The notes under the pieces are model-generated. The model ran no database searches. It saw only the letters and a list, made by a program, of their open reading frames with translations, and was not told the DNA's origin. The position numbers and the translations under genes are program-made. DNA of 21,414 nucleotides, taken from NCBI GenBank assembly GCA_002317355.1, contig DCJC01000061.1, positions 1 to 21,414 of the forward strand, given 5' to 3'. The stretch is from Prevotellaceae bacterium UBA1710. Its GTDB lineage: Bacteria > Bacteroidota > Bacteroidia > Bacteroidales > Bacteroidaceae. Of the stretch, positions 6,598 to 14,304 are shown one piece after another. Positions within the stretch are counted from its first letter, which is position 1, and each line of letters begins with the position of its first letter.

Positions 6598-8118
6598 ATG
6601 TTTAAAAGTTTCCACGGCTACCATCTTCTTGCCAAGCATCAGGATGACAAGAAGCAAAGAAAAGAGGCTGAAAACAAAGCATTAAGCAAGACAATCAAGA
6701 TTTTGTCTGTGACACTCGTCAGCCTTCTTATTTGGTGTTTGCCATCTGATACATTTGGTATTCCTGACCTTACGCTGACAGAACAGCGTACTATCGCAAT
6801 CTTCATCTTTGCATCTCTCATGTGGCTCACAGAGGGTATTCCTTCATGGGCAACATCGACTCTTGTAATCGTGATATTGCTCTTCACGTGTTCGGATTCG
6901 GCTCTAACCTTCTTTACGGGTGAGGGATACGTAGATCAGGCACAGCTTGGTGAGATTATCTCTCACAAGAAGCTCATGGCATGTTTCGCTGACCCAATCA
7001 TCATGCTGTTCATCGGAGGATTCATCCTCGCTATTGCAGCTACAAAGGTAGGTCTCGACGTGAAGATGGCTAAGATCATGCTTGCTCCATTCGGAACAAA
7101 GTCAGAGACAGTGCTTCTCGGCTTCCTTCTCGTAACAGGCATCTTCTCTATGTTCCTTTCAAATACTGCTACTGCAGCTATGATGCTCACCTTCCTTACT
7201 CCTGTGTTGAAGCAGCTTCCACCAGAAGGTAAGGGACGTGTTGGTCTTGCTCTTGCAATTCCAATCGGTGCTAACATCGGTGGCATCGGCACACCTATCG
7301 GAACACCTCCTAACGCTATTGCGCTCAAGGCTCTCAACGATCCAGAAGGTCTCAATATGAATATCGGCTTCGGTGACTGGATGATGTTCATGTTCCCACT
7401 TGCCATCCTCCTCCTTATTATAGGATGGTTCCTCCTCAAGACTCTCTTCCCATTCTCTCAGAAGAATGTAGAGCTCAAGATTGAGGGTGAAAAGGAGACT
7501 ACATGGCAGTCATACGTTGTTTATGTCACATTCGCTCTGACTATCCTTCTTTGGGTTCTCGACAAGGTGACTGGCGTAAACGCTAACGTTGTTGCTATGC
7601 TCCCTGTAGGCGTGTTCTGCGCTTGTGGTATCATCACAAGAAAGGATCTTGAGGAAATCAACTGGTCTGTGCTCTGGATGGTTGCAGGTGGCTTCGCTAT
7701 CGGTCTTGCCCTTCAGGAGACAAAGCTTGCTGCTCATCTCATCGACACTATTCCATTCGACACATGGCCAGCACTTCTCATGCTTATCGGTTCTGGTATC
7801 CTCTGCTATGCTCTGTCTAACTTCATCTCTAACACAGCAACAGCAGCTCTCCTCGTACCAATCCTCACAGTAGTAGGTACTGCATCTGCAGAGACTCTCG
7901 CACCATTCGGTGGTGTTTCTCCATTGCTCATCGGTATCGCTCTCTCTGCATCTTTGGCTATGGTACTTCCTATCTCTACACCTCCAAATGCTCTTGCTCA
8001 TGCAACTGGTATGATCGAGCAGAAGCAGATGATGCGCGTTGGTCTCATCATGGGTGTTGTAGGTATGGCTATCGGCTATGCAATGCTTATCGTTATCGGT
8101 AAGGCTGGACTTATCTAA
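6598..8118 (+). CDS. DASS/SLC13-family anion (dicarboxylate) : sodium symporter
   Basis: 506 residues, strongly hydrophobic, with about 11 membrane segments in two related halves. Each half carries the family's Ser-Asn-Thr signature, at 188-190 (FLSNTATAAMML) and 411-413 (FISNTATAALLV). Each is followed by a re-entrant GTPPNA or STPPNA loop (231-240 GTPIGTPPNA and 457-465 LPISTPPNA). In the structurally known VcINDY these motifs bind sodium and the carboxylates of the substrate. It would import C4-dicarboxylates such as succinate or fumarate, or sulfate-like anions; the sequence alone does not settle which. The first 30 residues are charged and cytoplasmic. The gene has its own promoter and appears monocistronic, ending 4 nt before the palindromic element at 8122. 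Confidence 0.9.
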   Translation: MFKSFHGYHLLAKHQDDKKQRKEAENKALSKTIKILSVTLVSLLIWCLPSDTFGIPDLTLTEQRTIAIFIFASLMWLTEGIPSWATSTLVIVILLFTCSDSALTFFTGEGYVDQAQLGEIISHKKLMACFADPIIMLFIGGFILAIAATKVGLDVKMAKIMLAPFGTKSETVLLGFLLVTGIFSMFLSNTATAAMMLTFLTPVLKQLPPEGKGRVGLALAIPIGANIGGIGTPIGTPPNAIALKALNDPEGLNMNIGFGDWMMFMFPLAILLLIIGWFLLKTLFPFSQKNVELKIEGEKETTWQSYVVYVTFALTILLWVLDKVTGVNANVVAMLPVGVFCACGIITRKDLEEINWSVLWMVAGGFAIGLALQETKLAAHLIDTIPFDTWPALLMLIGSGILCYALSNFISNTATAALLVPILTVVGTASAETLAPFGGVSPLLIGIALSASLAMVLPISTPPNALAHATGMIEQKQMMRVGLIMGVVGMAIGYAMLIVIGKAGLI

Positions 8119-8121
8119 AAT

Positions 8122-8278
8122 AAAGCCCCACCCCCTTGCACCTCCCATAAAGGGAGAGGAGTAGATACACTCTTCACGTTGCTGGTAAGCATTGATGGAA
8201 ATCTCTGCAAATACCTCCATCGCGATTAAAGGTAATTACTCCCCTCCCTTTATGGGAGGGGCAAGGGGGTAGGTCTTT
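8122..8278. repeat. GC-rich palindromic element, inverted pair
   Basis: Arms 8122-8163 and 8237-8278 are inverted copies identical at 38 of 42 positions. Each arm has an internal hairpin of CTCCC, loop ATAAA, GGGAG. The 73-bp centre includes CCATCGCGA, close to the CCCCATCGCGAA found in the centre of the element at 1604-1752. It belongs to the same structural family as the copies at 1604-1752, 14199-14292 and 20690-20771, though its arms differ in sequence (ACCCCCTTGC rather than CCCCCCGCCC). Confidence 0.8.
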
Positions 8279-8282
8279 CCTT

Positions 8283-8350
8283 GGGGGTAAACTCAGTGAA
8301 ACTCCGTTCTATGTCTGCTATAGAATGGGATCTTCACTGAGTTTACCCCC
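8283..8350. repeat. 18-bp perfect hairpin with a second inner stem
   Basis: Arms 8283-8300 (GGGGGTAAACTCAGTGAA) and 8333-8350 are perfect complements. Inside, CCGTTCTAT (8304-8312) pairs with ATAGAATGG (8320-8328), allowing one G-T pair, around a 7-nt loop. No T-run follows on either strand, so it is not a standard intrinsic terminator. Its sequence is unlike the GC-rich element just before it. It could act as an mRNA-stabilising 3' structure for the transporter, a protein-binding site or a mobile repeat. Confidence 0.75.
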
Positions 8351-8458
8351 TAATCACATAGGAAGAGTATAAGACTCATTCTGGAATGAAAAACATAATT
8401 TTTTATAAGGAAAAAGAAAATTATTGCAAATTCACATTCTTTTTTCATAAAAAATAAT

Positions 8459-8466
8459 TACCTTTG
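8459..8466 (+). promoter_or_regulatory. Bacteroidetes -7 box for the xylanase gene
   Basis: TACCTTTG, matching TAnnTTTG, 29 nt before the ATG at 8496. No good TTTG is seen at the usual 19-21 nt spacing, which would suit an activator-dependent promoter. No regulator gene is nearby. Confidence 0.6.
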
Positions 8467-8495
8467 CAAGCACTAATATAAACCTAAAACCTAAA

Positions 8496-11147
8496 ATGAA
8501 CAAAAAAAATTCCCTTCTAACAGCAATTGCCTTGCTATGCGGTTTGAATGGTAATGCCCAGTTGTCCTCCAACAAGGACAAATTCCTCGGCAATATCACG
8601 ACCTCATACAACGTAGATTTCGGAAATGAGAAATACTACACTCTCTGGAATCAGATCACTTGTGAGAACGAGTCAAAATGGGCTTCTATCGAGGGCAACA
8701 ACAACAGTTTCAACTGGAGTGGTGCAGACAACGCGTATAACTACGCCAAGAATCACAATTTCCCTTTCAAGTTCCATGCCCTGATATGGGGTGCTCAGTA
8801 CCCTTCATGGCTTGAGAAACAGACACCAGAGCAACGCTATAAGGAGATCGTACAGTGGATGGATGAAGTGAAGAAGCACTATCCTAACCTCCAGCTCATC
8901 GATGTCGTAAATGAGGCTATCACAGGTCACCAGCCAGGCACTCCTTACTTTATAGAGGCTCTCGGCGGTACAGGCGTCACCGGCTACGACTGGCTCATAA
9001 AGGCTTTCGAGCTTGCCTACGAGCGCTGGCCTGATGCTATCCTTATATATAATGACTTCAACACATTCCAGTGGAATACCGACCAGTATATAGATCTCGT
9101 AAAGACCTTGCGTGATGCAGGAGCTCCTATCGACGCATACGGATGTCAGTCACACGATCTTACAGATTGCAGCTTTTCGAATTTCAAGAATGCAATGACA
9201 AAGCTGCAGAATGCTCTTAAGATGCCTATGTACAGTACTGAGTATGACATCGGTACTAACGATGACGCTCTTCAGCTTCAGCGCTACAAGGAGCAGATTC
9301 CTTACATGTGGGAGTCAGATTATGTGGCTGGTGTAACCCTCTGGGGCTATATCTACGGCAGGACATGGACTACAGACGGTAACTCCGGTATTATCAAGAA
9401 CGGTAAGGATCGTCCTGCAATGACATGGCTTCGCGAGTACATGGCAACAGATGCAGCAAAGAATGCCAAGAGCCCATTCCCAGGCATGGAGAAAGAGGCT
9501 TCTGTCTATGTCAAGCCAGGTGCAATAGCTGTTACAAAGGGTGATTTAGTGCCTATCACGGTTCGTGCCCGCCTTAAGACAAAGACTATCGACCGTGTAG
9601 AGCTTTATCTGAACAACAAGCTTCTGACTACAATGACAGAGGCTCCTTACGAAACTGAATACACTCCTGAAACTACTGGTCGCTATGAACTCAAAGCTGT
9701 GGTTTACGACACAGAAGGCACATCATACGAGCGCTACTCCGGCTTCACCGCCTATAACCCTCGCGCTCCTTTCAAGGGCGTAATCGAACTTCCTGGCACT
9801 ATCGAGGCAGAGAACTTCGACTCTGGTGCTGAAGGCATGAGCTATCATGATTCTGACTCTAACGTAGAAGGTGGTGCCAACTACCGTACAAATGGCGGTG
9901 GCGTTGACATCGTAGCCGGCAATGGCGGCTACGCTATCGGCTACACTAACGCAGGCGAATGGATGGAATACACTGTTGACGTGAAGGAGGCTGGTATCTA
10001 CTCTTACGATGCCGTTGTATCTTCCGGTGCTACAAACTCTTCATTCAACATCTCCGTCAAGACCAATGAGGGCATGAAGCAGGTTACAGACAATATCGTT
10101 GTTCCATGCGTATCAGCCAACAACTGGGATATCTACTCTACAGTACATGGTCGTCTGAGCATCCCTCTTGAGGCTGGCAAGCAGATTATCCGTATCAGCA
10201 TCACTGGTTCAAGCTGTAACATCGATAAGATCAAGCTGCAGCACGTAGATGTTGACGAGAACATGAAGGTGGCTATTACAGCAGACCCTGCTCCAGCAAC
10301 AGTTGGCGAGGAGTCAACAATCGCTGTTAATGCTTCAACCACCACAAGCACGATATCAAAGGTTAACATCTATGCAGACGATGTCCTTGTCAAATCAATA
10401 GCAGCAGCTCCATTCGAGACTGCGTACAAGCCAAAGGCTAAGGGTACTGTGAAGATTTCTGCAGAGGCTATTGATGCTGACGGCAAGACTTCAAAGCTTG
10501 TTTCATACAACCTGAAGGTGAACAACAAGCGTTCTCCTTACAAGAGTATCGTAAGCATCCCTGGCACTATTGAGGCAGAGGACTTCGACAAGGGTGGCGA
10601 AGGCTTCACATTCCATGAGTCTGATGCTACGGACGAGGCTAAGTCTGGCTATCGTTCTGACAACGAGGGCATTGACATCAAGAAGGCTGCAAACGGAGGC
10701 TATGTGCTTGGTTGGACTGCCGTTGACGAATGGATGGAGTATTCTGTTGACGTGAAGGAAACTGGCAAATACACTTGTGATGCCGTAGTTTCTTCTGGTG
10801 TTACCGGTTCTGGTTTCAGGGTTGGTATTGTTGAGAATGGTAAGGTTACGACACTATGGTCAATGAGCGTTCCTCAGACAGCAAACAACAGCTGGGATAC
10901 CTACAAAACCATCAGTAACACTACTCTCAAGGAACTCACCGAAGGTCAGAAGATTATCCGCATCACCGTTACTGGTGCCAACTGCGACATCGACAAGATC
11001 ACTCTCAAGCTCGCAGAATCAACTGCTATTGACGAGATCAATACTGATAACGGCAATGCACCTTCATATAGCATCACTGGTCAGCGTGTCAACAACAACT
11101 ACAAGGGCGTGATCATCATGAACGGTAAGAAGACCATCAAGAAATAG
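8496..11147 (+). CDS. Secreted GH10 endo-beta-1,4-xylanase with two Ig-CBM6 pairs
   Basis: 883 residues. The signal peptide is about 1-22 (ends GNAQ). The GH10 catalytic barrel (about 28-317) has the acid/base Glu140 in DVVNEA, the nucleophile Glu249 in MYSTEYDIG, and TLWGYIYGRTW (281-291), so it should hydrolyse xylan internally with retention of configuration. Next come an Ig-like module (about 335-420), a CBM6-type xylan/glucan-binding module (about 431-582, IEAENFD...GEWMEYTVDV), a second Ig-like module (about 590-676) and a second CBM6 (about 688-838, IEAEDFD...DEWMEYSVDV). The two Ig-CBM6 pairs are clearly a tandem duplication. The last 35 residues (SITGQRV...GVIIMNGKKTIKK) resemble the final strands of type IX secretion tail domains. 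No SusC/SusD genes, regulator or other glycoside hydrolases flank it, so it is an orphan enzyme rather than part of a polysaccharide locus. Confidence 0.93.
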   Translation: MNKKNSLLTAIALLCGLNGNAQLSSNKDKFLGNITTSYNVDFGNEKYYTLWNQITCENESKWASIEGNNNSFNWSGADNAYNYAKNHNFPFKFHALIWGAQYPSWLEKQTPEQRYKEIVQWMDEVKKHYPNLQLIDVVNEAITGHQPGTPYFIEALGGTGVTGYDWLIKAFELAYERWPDAILIYNDFNTFQWNTDQYIDLVKTLRDAGAPIDAYGCQSHDLTDCSFSNFKNAMTKLQNALKMPMYSTEYDIGTNDDALQLQRYKEQIPYMWESDYVAGVTLWGYIYGRTWTTDGNSGIIKNGKDRPAMTWLREYMATDAAKNAKSPFPGMEKEASVYVKPGAIAVTKGDLVPITVRARLKTKTIDRVELYLNNKLLTTMTEAPYETEYTPETTGRYELKAVVYDTEGTSYERYSGFTAYNPRAPFKGVIELPGTIEAENFDSGAEGMSYHDSDSNVEGGANYRTNGGGVDIVAGNGGYAIGYTNAGEWMEYTVDVKEAGIYSYDAVVSSGATNSSFNISVKTNEGMKQVTDNIVVPCVSANNWDIYSTVHGRLSIPLEAGKQIIRISITGSSCNIDKIKLQHVDVDENMKVAITADPAPATVGEESTIAVNASTTTSTISKVNIYADDVLVKSIAAAPFETAYKPKAKGTVKISAEAIDADGKTSKLVSYNLKVNNKRSPYKSIVSIPGTIEAEDFDKGGEGFTFHESDATDEAKSGYRSDNEGIDIKKAANGGYVLGWTAVDEWMEYSVDVKETGKYTCDAVVSSGVTGSGFRVGIVENGKVTTLWSMSVPQTANNSWDTYKTISNTTLKELTEGQKIIRITVTGANCDIDKITLKLAESTAIDEINTDNGNAPSYSITGQRVNNNYKGVIIMNGKKTIKK

Positions 11148-11189
11148 TAGCTTAGCGTTTTGCAAATAGTAAATCGTTAAATTGCAAAT

Positions 11190-11226
11190 AAAAAAGCTTG
11201 TCACATCATTGTGGCAAGCTTTTTTT
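11190..11226. terminator. Bidirectional terminator between convergent genes
   Basis: AAAAAA plus GCTTGTCAC (11190-11204) pairs with GTGGCAAGC plus TTTTTTT (11211-11226), a 9-bp GC-containing stem with one G-T pair extended by A-T pairs, and a 6-nt loop. U-runs occur on both strands, so it can end the xylanase transcript and the SGNH transcript, whose stop is only 4 nt away. Confidence 0.85.
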
Positions 11227-11229
11227 GTA

Positions 11230-12900
11230 TTATTTCAGTTCTTCAAGAATGCGTTTCCAGTCGTCGAAGCTGTGAACATCAAACTTACTCCATGTTGCAG
11301 CAAACTGATAGGTGTAATGCTGTCCCGGATTCAGGGTTGAGATGGCAAGCAGATGATCCTGTTCGTATTTGTATTTCGTTGCCTCAGGACACTTGGCTCC
11401 AACAAAGATAACGCCATCAGAGCCGTCTTTCTTCACCATCGTTGGATCCTGACGATCTTCGTATGCAATGAAGTGATGCTTCTTATCCAAGGCATAGACA
11501 TCCGTATTCTCCTGATGAACAACGATGCCGACTGCTATCTGCATCTTACGGTCAAGACCTTCGTACCACACCTCGCAAGTGTTGAATCGCTTTCCTTTCT
11601 CTACGGAAATAATTCTATGCTCGGTATAGTGAATAGAATCGCCATTCTGAAGTTTATAGGCAACAGGCTTTAAGGTGACGTGCATCTTCAGGCGCTCTGG
11701 TGTCTGCTCTACAAACTCACATTTCTCCCAACTCCACGGATAGATAATCTTACCGTCTGTATCGAGTAGGGCAGGGGTGCAGCAACCAAGACTTGCGCCT
11801 ACTGCATAGCAATCCATTCCGTTGCCCCAATCCTCATGGAATGACTTCATCTTAACGCCCTTTGGAGGCATGTGAAGACGATATCTGAGGTCAACGATAG
11901 TGTCATGGGTGTTCTTCACCCAGATGTCGTATCCGAAAAGCTTCTGACCGCTTTTCTGAACCGCAGGACCATACATACGATAGGCACACCATTCATTCTC
12001 CCATGTGAGGTCATCCATACGGTTCTTGTATATCTTGCCGAAGACAGATGCCTTCTTTGGTGCATCATAGACAGGAAGCGTGAGCAACTGATACATAAGT
12101 GTCTTTGCCATACGCTCATGCCCGAGATCATTAGGGTGAAGACGATCTGTAGCAGCATTCTTGAAGAACTTTGCATATTCATCAGCCATAGGGTAGAGGC
12201 CGCAGAGAGCATTCAGGTCAATCACAGGCACAGCCCAGATATTAGAGGCTTCCTTTACGGCATCTACGTATTCCTTTAGATAAAGACCGCATTGGTTGGT
12301 GTAGTCTTCGGAACATTGCCAGTTCTTCTCATTTGCATGGAAATACTGACGATGGATAGGCGTTAGAAGAACAATCTGCTTGTCGGGATACATACGCTTC
12401 ACCTTATCAAGGGCGATGTTGATTCGTCCCTTGTAGGTATCTTTATCCATGCAGAGATACTGACGCTTGCGCATAACCATCTTCTTTGGCTGTCCATGAC
12501 CGTACATCACCTCCTCTTCCTTCTCCGTGTACCATTCGCCTATCTTCACGCCATTATTATAGTCGTTTGTGCCCATGAAGATAATGATGGCATCAATGGA
12601 GTCTCCATGCTCTTTCATACATTGCTCTGCCTGACGAGGAATGTCATCCCACATGCGTCCGCTTACGGCATAAACATAAGGCGTCATACCAAGCCATTCC
12701 TGAAGGAATGTCCAGTACTTCTTCTTTGAAGCCTTATTGCGAGGGTCGGTTATAGAATCGCCAAAGTAAGCCACGCGCTTTCGTTGCCAAGGATGCGACA
12801 CCATGACATCTCCTTGCTCAGAAGTTGGGGTTGAAGCCTGCAAAGCCAATATAGGACTTGCTCCAAGAATAGTGAGTAATATGATTAATTTCTTAAACAT
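11230..12900 (-). CDS. Secreted SGNH/GDSL esterase fused to a DUF4861-like domain
   Basis: 556 residues with a signal peptide (about 1-21, ILALQA). The N-terminal half (about 38-275) has the SGNH hydrolase blocks: FGDSIT with nucleophile Ser49, Gly81 in SGR, GTND with Asn112, and DRLHPNDLGH with Asp252 and His255. It should be an active carbohydrate or other ester hydrolase in the periplasm or at the cell surface. The C-terminal half (about 285-556; WCAYRMYGPA, FGYDIWVKN, HEDWGNGMDCYAVGASLG) resembles DUF4861, a Bacteroidetes family found beside polysaccharide-degrading enzymes; I assign this from memory. Residues 115-150 form a charged insertion after block III. It lies convergent to the xylanase, and removal of acetyl or other esters from the same plant polymers is plausible but not shown. 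Confidence 0.85.
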   Translation of the reverse strand: MFKKLIILLTILGASPILALQASTPTSEQGDVMVSHPWQRKRVAYFGDSITDPRNKASKKKYWTFLQEWLGMTPYVYAVSGRMWDDIPRQAEQCMKEHGDSIDAIIIFMGTNDYNNGVKIGEWYTEKEEEVMYGHGQPKKMVMRKRQYLCMDKDTYKGRINIALDKVKRMYPDKQIVLLTPIHRQYFHANEKNWQCSEDYTNQCGLYLKEYVDAVKEASNIWAVPVIDLNALCGLYPMADEYAKFFKNAATDRLHPNDLGHERMAKTLMYQLLTLPVYDAPKKASVFGKIYKNRMDDLTWENEWCAYRMYGPAVQKSGQKLFGYDIWVKNTHDTIVDLRYRLHMPPKGVKMKSFHEDWGNGMDCYAVGASLGCCTPALLDTDGKIIYPWSWEKCEFVEQTPERLKMHVTLKPVAYKLQNGDSIHYTEHRIISVEKGKRFNTCEVWYEGLDRKMQIAVGIVVHQENTDVYALDKKHHFIAYEDRQDPTMVKKDGSDGVIFVGAKCPEATKYKYEQDHLLAISTLNPGQHYTYQFAATWSKFDVHSFDDWKRILEELK

Positions 12901-12937
12901 TTTCTTCTGTGTTTTAGTTATTCCAATTTTCTAGTCG

Positions 12938-12968
12938 CAAAAGTACAAATATTTTTCCAAATCACAAA
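12938..12968 (-). promoter_or_regulatory. Bacteroidetes promoter for the SGNH gene
   Basis: On the minus strand TTTG (12968-12965) is followed after 19 nt by TACTTTTG (12945-12938), an exact consensus pair. The leader to the ATG at 12900 is about 32 nt. Confidence 0.8.
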
Positions 12969-13025
12969 ACATGTGTCTTGAAACTTGTCTTTATGATTCT
13001 GTGCTTGCGTTTGAAAATGAGGAAT

Positions 13026-13057
13026 AAAAAAGGCAACCCCACGTTCGTGAGATTGCC
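13026..13057 (-). terminator. Terminator of the ferredoxin gene
   Basis: On the minus strand GGCAATCTCACG pairs with CGTGGGGTTGCC (13057-13032), with two G-U pairs and a minimal loop, followed by TTTTTT (13031-13026). It lies about 30 nt after the ferredoxin stop codon. The plus-strand reading has two mismatches, so it favours minus-strand termination. Confidence 0.8.
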
Positions 13058-13087
13058 AATAATCTTTTTTAACGCTATGCGTAAGTC

Positions 13088-13255
13088 TTAAGGAAGGCTG
13101 ATAGCCTCGTTAGGACAAACGTCAGCACAAGTACCACACTCTGTGCAGAGATCTGGGTTGATTGAATAGATATCGCCCTCAGAGATAGCCTCAGATGGAC
13201 ACTCGCTGATACATGTACCGCATGCGATGCAGTCTTCGCTAATTACGTAAGCCAT
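13088..13255 (-). CDS. 2[4Fe-4S] ferredoxin, bacterial type
   Basis: A 55-residue protein beginning MAYVISEDCIACGTC. Two CxxCxxCxxxCP motifs are complete: Cys9, 12, 15, 19 and Cys37, 40, 43, 47, in two similar halves (SEAIS and NEAIS follow each CP). This is the clostridial-type low-potential electron carrier, soluble in the cytoplasm, which in anaerobes serves pyruvate:ferredoxin oxidoreductase, hydrogenases and Rnf. The gene has its own TAnnTTTG box and terminator, so it is monocistronic. All eight cluster ligands are present, and the length is typical of the family. It is easy to miss because it is so short. Confidence 0.95.
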   Translation of the reverse strand: MAYVISEDCIACGTCISECPSEAISEGDIYSINPDLCTECGTCADVCPNEAISLP

Positions 13256-13309
13256 AATGTTTTTGTTTTTTATTTGTTAATATTGTTTTAGTTCTGTTTT
13301 ATATGAGTG

Positions 13310-13317
13310 CAAAGGTA
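13310..13317 (-). promoter_or_regulatory. Bacteroidetes -7 box for the ferredoxin gene
   Basis: Minus-strand TACCTTTG at 13317-13310, matching TAnnTTTG, giving a leader of about 50 nt to the ATG at 13255. No matching TTTG is seen 19 nt upstream. The A/T-rich leader is typical of strongly expressed Bacteroidetes genes. Confidence 0.6.
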
Positions 13318-13438
13318 ATGTTTTCTTTTGAAAATACCTAAAAATAATGAGAAAATTTTCAAAAAAAATGAATTTTGTTATGATTAGTACTATCAATTTT
13401 CCTATCGGTCATTATTTTTGGGCATGGCAGGACATACC

Positions 13439-14191
13439 TTACTCAAAATAGAATGTCAAGGCTATCATTCTGCTATTTGCAGATGAAACGGAATTGGCAT
13501 AAGGCAACATGTTCTTATCCTTTAGCGCCTTTGCATGATTCTTGTTGAGGCTGTTGCCAAGAGAATACATGAACTTAAGTTCTGGACGCAGCTTGAAGAA
13601 AGGAAGATATAGGTCGCAACCAAGTCCTGCCTCGAAGAATATGTCTGTCTTATTCAACTGAATATAGTCGTTTGCCTTTGTTGAAAGGTTGAGTGCCGGA
13701 GCTATTCCTGCCATGATATAAGGGCGATGGTTGTTGAATCGCTTGGCTGCATATATTACGTCAAACGAACTGGTGATATATACGCTCTTCATATCCTGTC
13801 GTGCCTGCAGATAATTTCCTTTTGTATCGAGAGCCTTCAGATTAGTGAAGGTGATGTGTCGGTTGGCAAAATACAACACAGGTGCAATACGAAGGGCGAG
13901 ATAGTCAGTCATGCGAACTTCGCCAAGTACACCAACGTGAAAACCGTTATCCCATGTGTTTTGTTCGCAAGTTACAAGCGATTCCTGTAGATTGCCATCC
14001 GCATCGGTATATGTGCTGGGACCGAAATTCTCAAATTCAAGATCTTGGAAATGCGTTCCTACGATTACTCCGAAATGCACAGGGCGCAAGTCGCAATAAG
14101 GGCGGTTCTCAACCGTCCTTTCCTGCGCTCTAGCCATAAGCGGCAGAAGCATTATTATTAATAAGGTGTAAAAACGCTTTATAAAATTCAT
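13439..14191 (-). CDS. porT: PorT-like outer-membrane beta-barrel protein
   Basis: 250 residues with a signal peptide (about 1-23, PLMARAQ). The mature start RTVENRPYCDLRPVHFGVIVG and the alternating amphipathic strands (GFHVGVLGEVRM, YLALRIAPVLYF, NNHRPYIMAGIAPALNL, FFEAGLGCDLYL, FFKLRPELKFMYSLG, MIALTFYFE with a C-terminal aromatic) match the PorT family of eight-stranded barrels. PorT is required for type IX secretion in Porphyromonas gingivalis. The assignment is from pattern memory; a generic PF13568-type barrel is the alternative. It is the last gene of the minus-strand cluster, 113 nt after xth across a palindromic repeat, and no promoter motif is visible upstream. Confidence 0.7.
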   Translation of the reverse strand: MNFIKRFYTLLIIMLLPLMARAQERTVENRPYCDLRPVHFGVIVGTHFQDLEFENFGPSTYTDADGNLQESLVTCEQNTWDNGFHVGVLGEVRMTDYLALRIAPVLYFANRHITFTNLKALDTKGNYLQARQDMKSVYITSSFDVIYAAKRFNNHRPYIMAGIAPALNLSTKANDYIQLNKTDIFFEAGLGCDLYLPFFKLRPELKFMYSLGNSLNKNHAKALKDKNMLPYANSVSSANSRMIALTFYFE

Positions 14192-14198
14192 TGGAAAT

Positions 14199-14292
14199 GA
14201 AGCCTCTCCCCCCGCCCTGACACATACTCCGATGTTATCAACATCGGACTTCCCCCGTAGGGAGGGAGCCGGTAAGCGATGGGGGGCGCGGT
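14199..14292. repeat. GC-rich palindromic element with a nested hairpin
   Basis: Starts GCCTCTCCCCCCGCCCT and ends GAGGGAGCCGG...GATGGGGGGCGCGG. On the minus strand its CCCCATCGC...GGCTCCCTCCCTACGGG stretch aligns closely with 1709-1733. Compared with that copy it has about 33 extra nt in the centre holding a perfect 9-bp hairpin (TCCGATGTT, loop ATC, AACATCGGA, 14228-14248). It lies between xth and the PorT-like gene, ending 7 nt before the latter's start codon. Confidence 0.75.
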
Positions 14293-14304
14293 ATTTTTTA
14301 TTAC

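Larger units (their letters stand above)
8119..8495. other. Spacer with two palindromic structures and the xylanase promoter
   Basis: No gene is visible here. It contains the inverted-pair repeat at 8122-8278, an unrelated long hairpin at 8283-8350, about 100 bp of AT-rich DNA, and a TAnnTTTG box at 8459-8466 upstream of the xylanase. No classical hairpin plus U-run follows the transporter gene; one of the palindromes may serve as its 3' end. Confidence 0.7.

Noticed and set aside
7510..8220. 236-codon minus-strand open frame
   Set aside because: Antisense to the second half of the DASS transporter, including its SNT motif; Cys/Ser/His-rich shadow translation.
13439..14191. OmpA-type or SusD-type protein
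   Set aside because: No OmpA peptidoglycan-binding domain and no SusD helical repeat; the strand pattern fits a small barrel of the PorT type.
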